NCBI RefSeq assembly: GCF_018402495.1
Contig: NZ_JAGYIU010000004.1
Location: 496,001-560,000 of the forward strand
Source: Pseudoalteromonas sp.
Lineage (GTDB): Bacteria > Pseudomonadota > Gammaproteobacteria > Enterobacterales > Alteromonadaceae
Length of the DNA: 64,000 nt
Direction of reading: 5' to 3'
In this document: positions 9,108 through 16,013 of the stretch, piece after piece
Layout of the letters: every line of letters starts with the position of its first letter
Position numbering within the stretch: position 1 is the stretch's first letter
Made by a program: the position numbers and the translations under genes
Notes under the pieces: generated by a model
Databases searched by the model: none
The model's input: only the letters and a program-made list of their open reading frames with translations
Told to the model about the DNA's origin: nothing

Positions 9108-9285
9108 TAGCTAGCGTGTTAAATAACGCATTAATTTAAGACCTGTTTATCTTGCTATCAGCGAATTTTTCTGTTGCTATTAATATTCAAAATAGCTCAC
9201 TTGAGCGAATGGGTATAATAACCCTTACTTTAGCTTATTTATTATTGATAAGTGCTTTAGATAATAACAATAAAAAGGGTATTAA

Positions 9286-10365
9286 ATGTTACTTATGTTG
9301 GTTGTTTTTTTATGTATGTTGCTGGTGATTACGCTATTACCTATTTCTTACAGCCAGCATTATTTAGTTCGTAGCTGTGATTTTATTCGCCTACAGGTTT
9401 TTTATCTTGCATGCTTGGCAGGGATCTGTGTGTGTTTATTTTTTAGTACACAATTAAGTGTTTTGAATGTTGTATCCGTGCTTATTTTGGGCATTATATT
9501 AGCTGTTCAAGGTTATTGGATTTACCCTTACACGTGCTTTGCTCGTAAAGAAGTTGCGTCATCGGCTAAAGATGCAACGCACAGTATTCGTATACTGTCT
9601 GCCAATGTATTAATGTCGAACGACCATTACTCAGCGCTTATCGAACTTGTTGAGCAGCATCAACCTGATTTATTAATCACCTTAGAATCTGATGCTAATT
9701 GGCAGCAGCAGTTAAGTTGTTTAGAAGAGCTTTACCCTTATAGAGTATATTGCCCCAAAGACAACCGTTACGGTATGCATTTATATAGTAAGTATAAAAT
9801 TAAACAATACCAAGTATGCGAACTGGTTGAGGATGATATTCCCTCAATTCACATTCTGTTTGAAAATACACAAGGTATCACCATGCAGGGGCACTTTATT
9901 CATCCTGCTCCACCAAGTCCAACGGAAGAAGATACTTCACGCCCGCGTGATACTGAGTTGATTATTTTAGCAAAAGCGCTTAAAAATGTGACAAGGCCCA
10001 TTATTGTTGCAGGTGATTTAAACGATGTGGCGTGGTCGCGAACAACGCGGTTATTTATGCAGATAAGTGGCTTATTAGATCCACGAAAAGGACGAGGCTT
10101 TTATAATACCTTTCATGCTAAGTACTTTTTTATGCGCTGGCCGCTCGATCACTTATTTCACTCACAAGGTTTCACTGTAAAGCGGATTAAACGTTTAGCT
10201 AAATATGGCTCTGATCATTTTGCACTACTTAGCGAATTAGTTTTTGAAAACGTTAACCAACAATCACTCGAAACAAAGTCCAGAGAGCTAAAGCAACAAG
10301 ACATTGAGGAGCTGGCTATGAATAAAGCCGATAAGCGCAAAGTGCCTAGGTTTGATAAGGACTAG
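9286..10365 (+). CDS. membrane-anchored endonuclease/exonuclease/phosphatase (EEP) family protein
   Basis: A 359-residue protein. Three N-terminal hydrophobic segments (about residues 1-80) are followed by an EEP/DNase I-like domain. Conserved elements are IRILSANVLMSN (metal-site Asn), LLITLESD, the GDLNDVAWS block and the terminal GSDHFALLSEL, which carries the catalytic His. The family hydrolyses phosphodiester or phosphomonoester bonds; the substrate is unknown. Its stop codon overlaps the convergent stop of the truncated integrase within one CTAG, so its 3' end lies at the edge of a deletion. The preceding 178-bp gap is AT-rich and shows no gene. Confidence 0.8.
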   Translation: MLLMLVVFLCMLLVITLLPISYSQHYLVRSCDFIRLQVFYLACLAGICVCLFFSTQLSVLNVVSVLILGIILAVQGYWIYPYTCFARKEVASSAKDATHSIRILSANVLMSNDHYSALIELVEQHQPDLLITLESDANWQQQLSCLEELYPYRVYCPKDNRYGMHLYSKYKIKQYQVCELVEDDIPSIHILFENTQGITMQGHFIHPAPPSPTEEDTSRPRDTELIILAKALKNVTRPIIVAGDLNDVAWSRTTRLFMQISGLLDPRKGRGFYNTFHAKYFFMRWPLDHLFHSQGFTVKRIKRLAKYGSDHFALLSELVFENVNQQSLETKSRELKQQDIEELAMNKADKRKVPRFDKD

Positions 10366-10598
10366 CTCAATGAATTAAGTGCTGTGGCTTGCGTTCGTGG
10401 TGCAACATTTTGCTTTAACATTAAGTGTTCTAGATAGCGTTCGACTTCATTGTCTCCCATTGAGGCGGGGTGGCGCTTATTATGAAAATGAATATAAGAT
10501 GCAATCCATCTCAGGTAGGTATCTACGGTACGTAATGAATACTGACGCACTAACATATATTCAGCGATATAATTTAAAAATGGGGAACGCGTTTTCAT
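10362..10598 (-). pseudogene. intI: integron integrase intI, truncated to the N-terminus
   Basis: Seventy-eight codons remain of a tyrosine recombinase usually about 320 residues long. The sequence (YSLRTVDTYLRWIASYIHFHNKRHP, MGDNEVERYLEHL, APRTQATALNSLS) matches the N-terminal SAM-like domain of integron integrases such as the Vibrio cholerae chromosomal one. It stops directly after ALNSLS, where intact integrases continue FLYKEIL. The catalytic domain with its Arg-His-Arg-Tyr residues is gone, so the product cannot recombine. Its position and orientation at the start of the cassette array, next to a LexA site, fit a genuine intI locus that suffered a 3' deletion. Confidence 0.88.
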
Positions 10599-10617
10599 AT
10601 TTTCACCAATAAGAATA

Positions 10618-10633
10618 CTGTATTTATATACAG
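10618..10633. promoter_or_regulatory. LexA (SOS) operator of the intI remnant
   Basis: CTGTATTTATATACAG is a perfect CTGT-N8-ACAG palindrome, 20 bp upstream of the intI start codon. Many integron integrases are LexA-controlled, so this is probably the original intI operator, retained although the gene is dead. Confidence 0.8.
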
Positions 10634-10639
10634 ATTAGT

Positions 10640-10824
10640 TGTTTTGCTCCCATATTCAAGAAAATGCGCGCCGAGCGCACTTTCTTCTTTCTTATTATAT
10701 TTAGTACCAAGAAAAAATTATAGCTGGTAATGAGTTAAGTTATTTGTTAAAAAGTAATTAATAAATATATTAGCGTAACGTTGGTAGAAATATACGCGAC
10801 GAGCGCACTATAAAATTGTTATGT
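10640..10824 (+). other. probable attI region
   Basis: The stretch between intI and the first cassette ends at GTTATGT (10818-10824). Homology between the first and fifth cassettes starts exactly there, which marks the cassette boundary. The region carries two copies of CGCG(C/A)CGAGCGCACT (10667-10681 and 10795-10809, 14 of 15 identical), the second 9 bp before the boundary. These resemble integrase accessory direct repeats. Exact attI limits cannot be set from sequence alone. Confidence 0.6.
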
Positions 10825-11313
10825 TTTTGAAATTTCAATAAAATTAAACGGTTAGAGAAACGCCGTGCCATTAACGCTTTCTAAATGAGCAACAGAAGTT
10901 TATCAGTACGGGTTAGTTTTAAAGCAGTCACATTAGTTCATCAAATGGGTAAACAGCCTTTGTCGTTATTAAGTGCAAAATATGGTGTTCTATTCATAGT
11001 TCTGCGGTTTGTTCGGGTTTATACTTCGGTTCAAGTTTTCACGCTGTCGTAGCCTGAGAGCTTGGGTGGCCCAAGGTTCAAAATTAATCGCCAACCCTCG
11101 AAGCACATCAGGTTATCAACAGGTGGCAGAAATAAACGGCATCAGTAATCGGATGCTTTTTAAAGACAAAGGGCAAAAGCGGTAGCCCGGTAGGGCAGTG
11201 CTAAATGCAAAATGTACATAACCAGCAGCTCCACCGGACAAATTTTAGCTGTCACCTTTTGTGCAAAAAGACGCACAAAAAGCGCCATCCAAAATTTGCG
11301 CGGTGAGCTGAGC
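10818..11313 (+). other. integron cassette 1, no convincing ORF (type A)
   Basis: A 496-bp cassette with no clear coding gene. It shares most of its length with cassette 5 (12571-13064). The best-conserved block, about 11055-11150, includes a CTTGGG/CCCAAG hairpin and the stretch around ATCGCCAACCCTCGA. On the minus strand a 25-codon frame (11031-11108) is open in both copies for its first part, but the copies then diverge. It may be non-coding, RNA-encoding or a decayed gene. Confidence 0.6.
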
Positions 11314-11320
11314 GTTAGTC
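11216..11320 (+). repeat. attC site 1
   Basis: An imperfect palindrome running from ACATAAC (R'') to GCGTTAGTC (R'). The inner arms, CAGCTCCACCGG and GCGCGGTGAGCTG, can fold into the attC hairpin. It ends cassette 1. Confidence 0.8.
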
Positions 11321-11732
11321 GGTTCAATCGTCTTAAGGTTTGGTTTTTTGGTTGCGAAAAGTCCGGTTATTATCCTGCACGGTTTCGTTTGAAGTGCAGG
11401 GGGATGTGGCACGTTTTCCCGCTGTTCCGGTGCACTTTTGAGTTTTCGTTTTGGCCAATAGTTTTGTGGCTTCGCTTGTGGTGTTTTGCTTGAGACTTCA
11501 TCACAAGCTTTAAATTTAGTGGTTTTGTTCTAGTAGTTTCGGTTTAACTTCTTGGGAACAGGAACTGTATTTTTTTAACCTTGAATCATCAGCTCCGCTG
11601 GAAGTGCTTGGCTTCGCTGGAACTTGGAGGTTCACCAAACTAACCAGTCGCACCACCGGACGTCTAATCAGTCGCGGTTTTTGCATAGGGCCGCAAAAAC
11701 GCGCGCCAGCTTAGCCGCTCGGTGTGCTCAGC
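11314..11732 (+). other. integron cassette 2 (type B, ORF-poor)
   Basis: A 419-bp cassette and the first of three near-identical tandem units. No ordinary gene is visible. A 29-codon plus-strand frame at 11404-11493 begins MWHVFPLFRC and has counterparts in the next two copies. Its spacing of WH and a later F-E/K-x is reminiscent of DUF3265 cassette peptides, but this is weak. Confidence 0.6.
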
Positions 11733-11739
11733 GTTAGTC
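11638..11739 (+). repeat. attC site 2
   Basis: Runs from AACTAACCAGTCG to CAGCGTTAGTC, with complementary inner arms ACCACCGGACGTCTAA and TTAGCCGCTCGGTGTGCT. It ends cassette 2 and is nearly identical to attC 3 and 4. Confidence 0.85.
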
Positions 11740-12152
11740 GGTTCAATCGTCTTTAGGTTTGGTTTGTAGGTAAACGAAAAGTCTGGTTATTTCCCGGCAC
11801 GGCTTCGTTTGAATTGCGCTGGGATGTGGCACGTTTTCCCGCTGATCCGGTGCCAGTTTAAGGTTTTGTTTTGGCCAATTATTTTGTGGCTTCGTATGTG
11901 GTGTTTTGTTTGAGACTTCATCACAAGCTTTTAATTTAGTGGTTTTGTTTCTGTCGGTTTCGGTTTAATGTTGCGGGAATAGAATCTGTATTTTTTAACT
12001 TTGAATCATCAGCTCCGCTTGAAGTGCTTGGCTTCGCTGGAACTTGGTGGTTCACCAAACTAACCAGTCGCAGCACCGGACGTCTAACCCGTCGCGGTTT
12101 TTGCATAGGGCCGCAAAAACGCGCGCCAGCTTAGCCGCTCGGTGTGCTCAGC
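11733..12152 (+). other. integron cassette 3 (type B, ORF-poor)
   Basis: A 420-bp near-copy of cassettes 2 and 4. The small frame at 11824-11913 reads MWHVFPLIRCQFKVLFW and is the same length as in cassette 2. Promoter and ribosome-binding signals for it are not evident. Confidence 0.6.
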
Positions 12153-12159
12153 GTTAGTC
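12058..12159 (+). repeat. attC site 3
   Basis: Same structure as attC 2, from AACTAACCAGTCG to CAGCGTTAGTC, with matching inner arms. It ends cassette 3. Confidence 0.85.
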
Positions 12160-12570
12160 GGTTCAATCGTCTTTAGGCTGGGTTTGGCGGTTGTGAAAAG
12201 TCCTGTTTTTTTTCAGGCACGGTTTCGATCAGGGTTTACGTAATGTGGCACCTTTTTCTTTTGTTCCGGTGCCAGTTTAAAGTTTTGTTCTGGCTATGAA
12301 TTTAGTGGCTTCGTTTGTGGTGTTTTGTTTGAGACTTCATCACAAGTTTGTATTTAAGTGGTTTTGTTCCTGACGGTTTCGGTTTAGTTTTGCAGGAATA
12401 CAAACTGTATTTTTTAACCTGAACCATCAGCTCCGCTGGAAGTGCTTGGCTTCGTTGGATCTTGGTGGTTCACCAAACTAACCAGTGGCACCACCGGACG
12501 TCTAACCAGTCGCGGTTTTTGCAAAGGGCCGCAAAAACACGCGCCAGCTTAGCCGCTCGGTGTGCTCAGC
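12153..12570 (+). other. integron cassette 4 (type B, ORF-poor)
   Basis: A 418-bp third copy of the type B cassette, more diverged in its first 150 bp. The small frame (12243-12299) keeps MWHLFLLFRCQFKVLFW but stops after 18 codons, which argues against a conserved full-length peptide. Confidence 0.6.
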
Positions 12571-12577
12571 GTTATGT
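12476..12577 (+). repeat. attC site 4
   Basis: Same type as attC 2 and 3, but its core reads GTTATGT because the next cassette is of a different type. It ends cassette 4. Confidence 0.85.
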
Positions 12578-13064
12578 TTTTAAAATTTGAATAAAATGAA
12601 TAAGTTGCCGAAACCCTATGCCATTAAAGCTTTCTAAATAAGCAACGGAAGTTTATCAGTGCGGGTTTGCTTTAAGCAGTCACAGCCGTTCATCAAAATG
12701 GTAAACAGCCTTTGCCGGTATTAAGTGCAAAGATGTCGTTCTGTTCAAGGTTTTGTGAGTTAATCAGGTTTAAACTTCTTGGGTTATTTTTAGTCCGGTA
12801 AAGCCGGAGAGCTTGGGTGGCCCAAGGTTCAAAATTAATCGCCAACCCTCGACGCACATCAGGCTATCAACAGGTGGCAGAAATAAACGGCATCAGAAAC
12901 GGGATGCTTTTTAAAAACAAAGGTCAAAGGCGGCAGTGCGATAGGGCAGTGTTAAATGCAAAAAGAACATAACCAGCAGCTCCACCGGACAAATTTTAGC
13001 TGTCACCTTTTTTGCAAAAAGACGCAAAAAAGGCGCCATCCAAAATTTGCGCGGTGAGCTGAGC
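12571..13064 (+). other. integron cassette 5, no convincing ORF (type A)
   Basis: A 494-bp paralogue of cassette 1, starting with the same GTTATGTTTTT segment. The block from GAGAGCTTGGGTGGCCCAAG onward (about 12808-12895) is almost unchanged between the two, while the segment before it differs considerably. No long ORF is present on either strand. Confidence 0.6.
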
Positions 13065-13071
13065 GTTATGT
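12967..13071 (+). repeat. attC site 5
   Basis: Runs from ACATAACCAGCAG to GAGCGTTATGT; nearly identical to attC 1. It ends cassette 5. Confidence 0.8.
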
Positions 13072-13166
13072 GCCGCCGATGATGTGGCGCTACTGAATTA
13101 TAAAATTGCCCTTAGCCAGCTTGGTGAGCTATATAATCTGCGCAATTTAGAGAGCGAGTATGGTAC

Positions 13167-13403
13167 ATGAGAAAAATTAAAACTTGCTTAAGTAATATTG
13201 CGGTCATAAGCCCAAGGTCGATTGGTTGTTTAATAATTCTTGGTGGGTGGGAGCCTATCTATCAGTTATTAAGGTGGTTCAAATTAGTTAGCGATGGATT
13301 TAATGGTATTTTTATCACCACAGCCATCGTCATAGCTATAGTAACATTTACATTCGATTATATTAGTTTGAAAATACGTGCTAAGCGCCTTAGAAATAGG
13401 TGA
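13167..13403 (+). CDS. small membrane protein of cassette 6
   Basis: A 78-residue protein with two hydrophobic stretches (about residues 17-35 and 44-66) and a basic tail, KIRAKRLRNR. I do not recognise a family. It is the only gene in cassette 6 (13065-13553) and is oriented with the array, as is usual for cassette genes. Cassette 6 begins at the GTTATGT of attC 5 and ends at attC 6. Confidence 0.6.
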   Translation: MRKIKTCLSNIAVISPRSIGCLIILGGWEPIYQLLRWFKLVSDGFNGIFITTAIVIAIVTFTFDYISLKIRAKRLRNR

Positions 13404-13452
13404 AAATGCAGTCAAGTTGACCGGAATGTAAAAAGTAGCGCTATTAACTTGC

Positions 13453-13560
13453 ACATAACAAACAAATTATGGCACTCGCTGTAGCTCGTTGGGACGCAAA
13501 CACGTGCGCGGCTTCGCCATTATCGCACACGTGTCTGCGCCCCATATTTGGAAGTTATGC
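13453..13560 (+). repeat. attC site 6
   Basis: Runs from ACATAACAAACAAATTATGG to CCATATTTGGAAGTTATGC. The outer arms CATAAC/GTTATG and AAATTATGG/CCATATTT pair, and the inner part around ACACGTGCGCG can fold further. It ends cassette 6. Confidence 0.8.
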
Positions 13561-13575
13561 ACTACAAGGAACTTG

Positions 13576-13995
13576 ATGGATCACTCATTCACTTTTAAGT
13601 CTACTCAACTTGGTGTAATACCAGGAGAAGACGACGAAACAAATCCTCTTCGGTACGGTAAGTCCGTAGCAAATTGGATTTCTGGCGGTCTTAACGATGT
13701 AGGTTTTAATACAATAGTTAGCCCCGAAGATTGGGGGTGGCGCATAGATTGTATGTCTGAGCCTTATCCAATCTGGATTGGTTGCGGCAATATGGAAGAA
13801 GAGGATGGGCAGGGTAACTTTAAAGAGCCTGATATAAATAATTTAACTTGGCAGTGTTTCGTTTCGGCAGATAAACCGTTCTTCAAAAGCTTATTTAAAA
13901 AGTTAGATGCAACTGAACAAATTAATCAGGTTGCAATTGCGCTTAAAAAGCTCATTGAAAATGCCGATCACATTACACAAGTAAGCGAGCAATAA
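13576..13995 (+). CDS. hypothetical protein of cassette 7
   Basis: A 139-residue soluble acidic protein. ATG 13576 is chosen because AAGGA lies at 13566-13570 and the cassette core GTTATGC lies just upstream, at 13554. The protein has a central tryptophan-rich block, SPEDWGWRIDC, followed by PIWIGCGNMEEEDG, and an amphipathic C-terminal helix (FKSLFKKLDATEQINQVAIALKKLIENAD). I do not recognise a named family. It is the only gene of cassette 7 (13554-14095). Confidence 0.7.
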   Translation: MDHSFTFKSTQLGVIPGEDDETNPLRYGKSVANWISGGLNDVGFNTIVSPEDWGWRIDCMSEPYPIWIGCGNMEEEDGQGNFKEPDINNLTWQCFVSADKPFFKSLFKKLDATEQINQVAIALKKLIENADHITQVSEQ

Positions 13996-13997
13996 AT

Positions 13998-14102
13998 GCA
14001 TAACAAACAGCTCCACCGGACTCCGTAATGTTTGCACCTTTCCTGCAAAAACACGCAGTAAAGTCGCCAACATTACTACGCGCGGTGAGCTGGGCGTTAA
14101 AT
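13998..14102 (+). repeat. attC site 7
   Basis: Runs from GCATAACAAACAGCTCCACC to GGTGAGCTGGGCGTTAAAT. The core GTTAAAT fits the GTTRRRY consensus exactly. It ends cassette 7. Confidence 0.88.
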
Positions 14103-14104
14103 AT

Positions 14105-14416
14105 ATGAGAAATATCGTCGCAATTATCTTGGGGTTATCTATGATGGCAAATGCAACGATTGCATCAAAAGAAGGCTCTGTAGAGAAAAGACCATTCCTG
14201 GCAGTCTATGACTACGGAATGGGAGGTGTCTGGTTGCTAATTGATGCCCGCTCTGTAGAAGAGGTTGAATCGAAGTATCCCAAGCTAAAGGCATACGAAG
14301 ACAAACCTGAGTGGATGTCGAATTCAGACAAAAGTGAATATATCCAAGATATCGAAAGTATAAAGTATCACTGGGATATAGACGAAAAGCCAACGGGGTG
14401 GTTAGCCGATCTATGA
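14105..14416 (+). CDS. small secreted protein of cassette 8
   Basis: A 103-residue protein with a probable signal peptide (residues 1 to about 20, MRNIVAIILGLSMMANATIA). The exported part, about 80 residues, is acidic and contains VYDYGMGGVWLLIDARSVEEVESKYP. No family is recognised. It starts 9 bp after the attC 7 core, so it is well placed for read-through expression from upstream. It is the only gene of cassette 8 (14096-14488). Confidence 0.7.
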   Translation: MRNIVAIILGLSMMANATIASKEGSVEKRPFLAVYDYGMGGVWLLIDARSVEEVESKYPKLKAYEDKPEWMSNSDKSEYIQDIESIKYHWDIDEKPTGWLADL

Positions 14417-14422
14417 GTAAAC

Positions 14423-14495
14423 ATTTAACAAGCAAAGGCAGCATCGCCCTTCGGGCTGGACGCGCTAACGCGCGCCGCTGCTTTGGGCGTTATGT
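14423..14495 (+). repeat. attC site 8
   Basis: A short 73-bp site from ATTTAACAAGCAAAGGCAGC to GCCGCTGCTTTGGGCGTTATGT. The AAAGGCAGC/GCTGCTTT arms pair, with an inner hairpin CCCTTCGGG. It ends cassette 8. Confidence 0.88.
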
Positions 14496-14516
14496 TCTCT
14501 AAAAGGATTTTGTGCA

Positions 14517-14789
14517 TTGAACAAAAGCAAAAAATTTAAGCTCTCGCTTGTTGCATTAATTGTCTGCATTATTGGCTTTCAGTTTTCTACGCCGAGCATT
14601 AATTTTTATACTAACCCGTTCTATATAGGTTCTTTCATTTTCGCTATTGCTTTGTTGGTTATTGCGGTTAATTTTACCTGCCCCAATTGCAGGAAAAATC
14701 AGGTTGCGCTCTCTTTAAAGCAGTTTAGGCTTCCGAGTAATACATGCTGCAATTGTGGTTACAGTGTTGGTAAAAATGGCAGTGAATAA
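14517..14789 (+). CDS. small membrane protein with C-terminal zinc ribbon, cassette 9
   Basis: A 90-residue protein reading from a TTG start at 14517, preceded by AAAAGGA at 14500-14506. Two hydrophobic segments (about residues 9-25 and 36-50) are followed by a four-cysteine ribbon, CPNC and CCNCGY, typical of zinc binding. The function is unknown. It is the only gene of cassette 9 (14489-14887). Confidence 0.65.
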   Translation: MNKSKKFKLSLVALIVCIIGFQFSTPSINFYTNPFYIGSFIFAIALLVIAVNFTCPNCRKNQVALSLKQFRLPSNTCCNCGYSVGKNGSE

Positions 14790-14803
14790 CATCGGTGGTA
14801 AGA

Positions 14804-14894
14804 ACATAACAAACAAATATTATCGCCAGCAAAAAGCGCTGGCTGCGACTTCAACCCGCTGCGCGGCTTTCCGCGCTAAATTTGGGCGTTAACT
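14804..14894 (+). repeat. attC site 9
   Basis: Runs from ACATAACAAACAAATATTAT to CTAAATTTGGGCGTTAACT. The outer arms CAAAT/ATTTG pair, and inner hairpins form around CCAGC...GCTGG. It ends cassette 9. Confidence 0.82.
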
Positions 14895-14908
14895 TTCAAG
14901 GAGGCTCC

Positions 14909-15496
14909 ATGCCTGAGATGCCAGCATTTTGCGATAACTGTGGAGCTATTTTTGGTTCTGGTTTCGTATTTGAAAATTGTAGGAATGTAACTCTAAGCGG
15001 AAATCGGGTAGGTCCTTGCCCAAACTGCGGAGGCATGGGTCATGTACCTGATGGCGTTTACGACATCACTGGCAACGCAATAAAGTTGCTGCAAGGAAGT
15101 ATCAAGACAGTTCAGCAGTTACAGAAATTATCGGCTGTATTGGCGGAAGCGCAAAAGAGAAACCTTTCAAAAGAGCAAGTTCAGGCAAACATACAAGAAA
15201 CAGTCCCTGAGTTAACGAATTTCGCTTCTGTATTGCCGCAAACAAGGTCTGAATTGTACGGTTTCATCGGAATTATATTAACAGCTATTGGGTTAATGAT
15301 TGCGGCCTACGGTACTTTCAAAGATGATCCCGTGCCGGAAAGAGAGATAGAACAAATTATTGAGCGCTCTATCGAGCAATCAATTCAAAAATTACCTCCA
15401 CCTAAACCAACCGCACCTAAGAAGCAAAAGAGAAACGATCCGTGCGCATGCGGAAGTGGTGTTAAATTTAAAAAGTGCTGTTATTTGTCAGCATAA
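14909..15496 (+). CDS. zinc-ribbon membrane protein with C-terminal SEC-C motif, cassette 10
   Basis: A 195-residue protein. ATG 14909 is chosen for the strong AAGGAGG at 14898-14904; it starts 21 bp after the attC 9 core. The N-terminal zinc-ribbon-like region has CDNCG and CPNCGGMG. One membrane segment follows (about residues 117-134, GFIGIILTAIGLMIAAYG). The C-terminus is a SEC-C motif, RNDPCACGSGVKFKKCC, a metal-binding module also found at the SecA C-terminus. The function is unknown. It is the only gene of cassette 10 (14888-15562). Confidence 0.78.
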   Translation: MPEMPAFCDNCGAIFGSGFVFENCRNVTLSGNRVGPCPNCGGMGHVPDGVYDITGNAIKLLQGSIKTVQQLQKLSAVLAEAQKRNLSKEQVQANIQETVPELTNFASVLPQTRSELYGFIGIILTAIGLMIAAYGTFKDDPVPEREIEQIIERSIEQSIQKLPPPKPTAPKKQKRNDPCACGSGVKFKKCCYLSA

Positions 15497-15497
15497 A

Positions 15498-15719
15498 AGT
15501 TAACAAGCGCAATCACGCGGATCAATTTTTCGCTGCGCTACAAATTGCCCGGTGTTGCGGGCGTTGAGGCTGAAGAATAACTCATTTGGTCAAATTTTTA
15601 GGTGGTTTAAGGGGTCTCAAATGCATTGCTTAGTACGAGATAATCGCTTAGAAAGCGATACAGGAGGTCTAAAAAATGGCCAAATTTATAAAAATAGAAA
15701 TTCTACAGGCTCGTTAGGT
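15498..15719 (+). repeat. attC site 10, interrupted by a MITE-like element
   Basis: Runs from AGTTAACAAGCGCAATCACG to CCCGGTGTTGCGGGCGTT at 15565. The remaining core, GTTAGGT, lies at 15713-15719, after an inserted 147-bp element. Removing the element and one GTT restores GGGCGTTAGGT, a perfect GTTRRRY core. Confidence 0.75.
15566..15712 (+). mobile_element. 147-bp MITE-like element in an attC core
   Basis: The left end, GAGGCTGAAGAATAACTC, and the inverted right end, GAGCCTGTAGAAT, match the ends of the IS1182-like element at 16474-20950 (GAGGCTGTAGAAT). The inside has no transposase, so it would be a non-autonomous derivative moved by the IS transposase. It is flanked by GTT on both sides, consistent with a 3-bp target duplication. 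It sits exactly between GCGTT and the rest of the attC 10 core. Confidence 0.72.
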
Positions 15720-15734
15720 GCCCACCGGCTACAA

Positions 15735-16013
15735 TCAATCGGTAGGGAATTTTTGCTTCTGGTGTAGAACTCGCATTATGCGAATAATTGAACCTTCTAC
15801 CCAGTACGAAACGATCATTGAGATTTCGGGAATAATGAATAATCGTCCTCGAATTCCATCTCGTTGAACACCCATCAATGGTTGTTCGAGTAAGTTTTCT
15901 ACTTTAGCCTCAATAATGTCATCAGTTTTTTCAGCCGCATCAGGGTTAAAGTCATAAAGAAACTCAAAGATCTTCTCACGATCATTTAGCGATTCTTCTT
16001 CCCATAAAATCAT
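15735..16013 (-). CDS. RelE/ParE-family toxin, cassette 11
   Basis: A 92-residue protein of the RelE/ParE toxin fold: an N-terminal NDREKIFEFLYDFNPDAAEK helix region, a middle LLEQPLMGVQRDGIRGRLFII strand and a C-terminal IIRIMRVLHQKQKFP, the usual ending of the family. Toxins of this superfamily cleave mRNA on ribosomes or inhibit gyrase; which one applies here cannot be said. It overlaps the antitoxin stop by 4 bp. The pair runs opposite to the array, so it has its own promoter. Confidence 0.82.
   Translation of the reverse strand: MILWEEESLNDREKIFEFLYDFNPDAAEKTDDIIEAKVENLLEQPLMGVQRDGIRGRLFIIPEISMIVSYWVEGSIIRIMRVLHQKQKFPTD

Noticed and set aside
10379..10612. 77-codon ORF on the plus strand
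   Set aside because: It is antisense to the intI remnant and has no family features or ribosome-binding site.
11055..11100. GGTTCAAAAT near a hairpin, resembling a tRNA T-loop
   Set aside because: There is no matching acceptor stem or anticodon arm around it.
11031..11108. 25-codon minus-strand frame in cassette 1, with a partly matching frame in cassette 5
   Set aside because: Its first part is open in both copies, but the ends differ, there is no ribosome-binding site and the changes between copies are not mainly synonymous. It is mentioned only as part of the cassette description.
11212..11493. 93-codon plus-strand ORF spanning an attC
   Set aside because: It runs through the attC hairpin and into the next cassette. 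Only its last 29 codons, starting MWHVF, have counterparts in other copies.
15552..15767. 71-codon plus-strand ORF
   Set aside because: It reads through the MITE-like element and the end of an attC; no family features.
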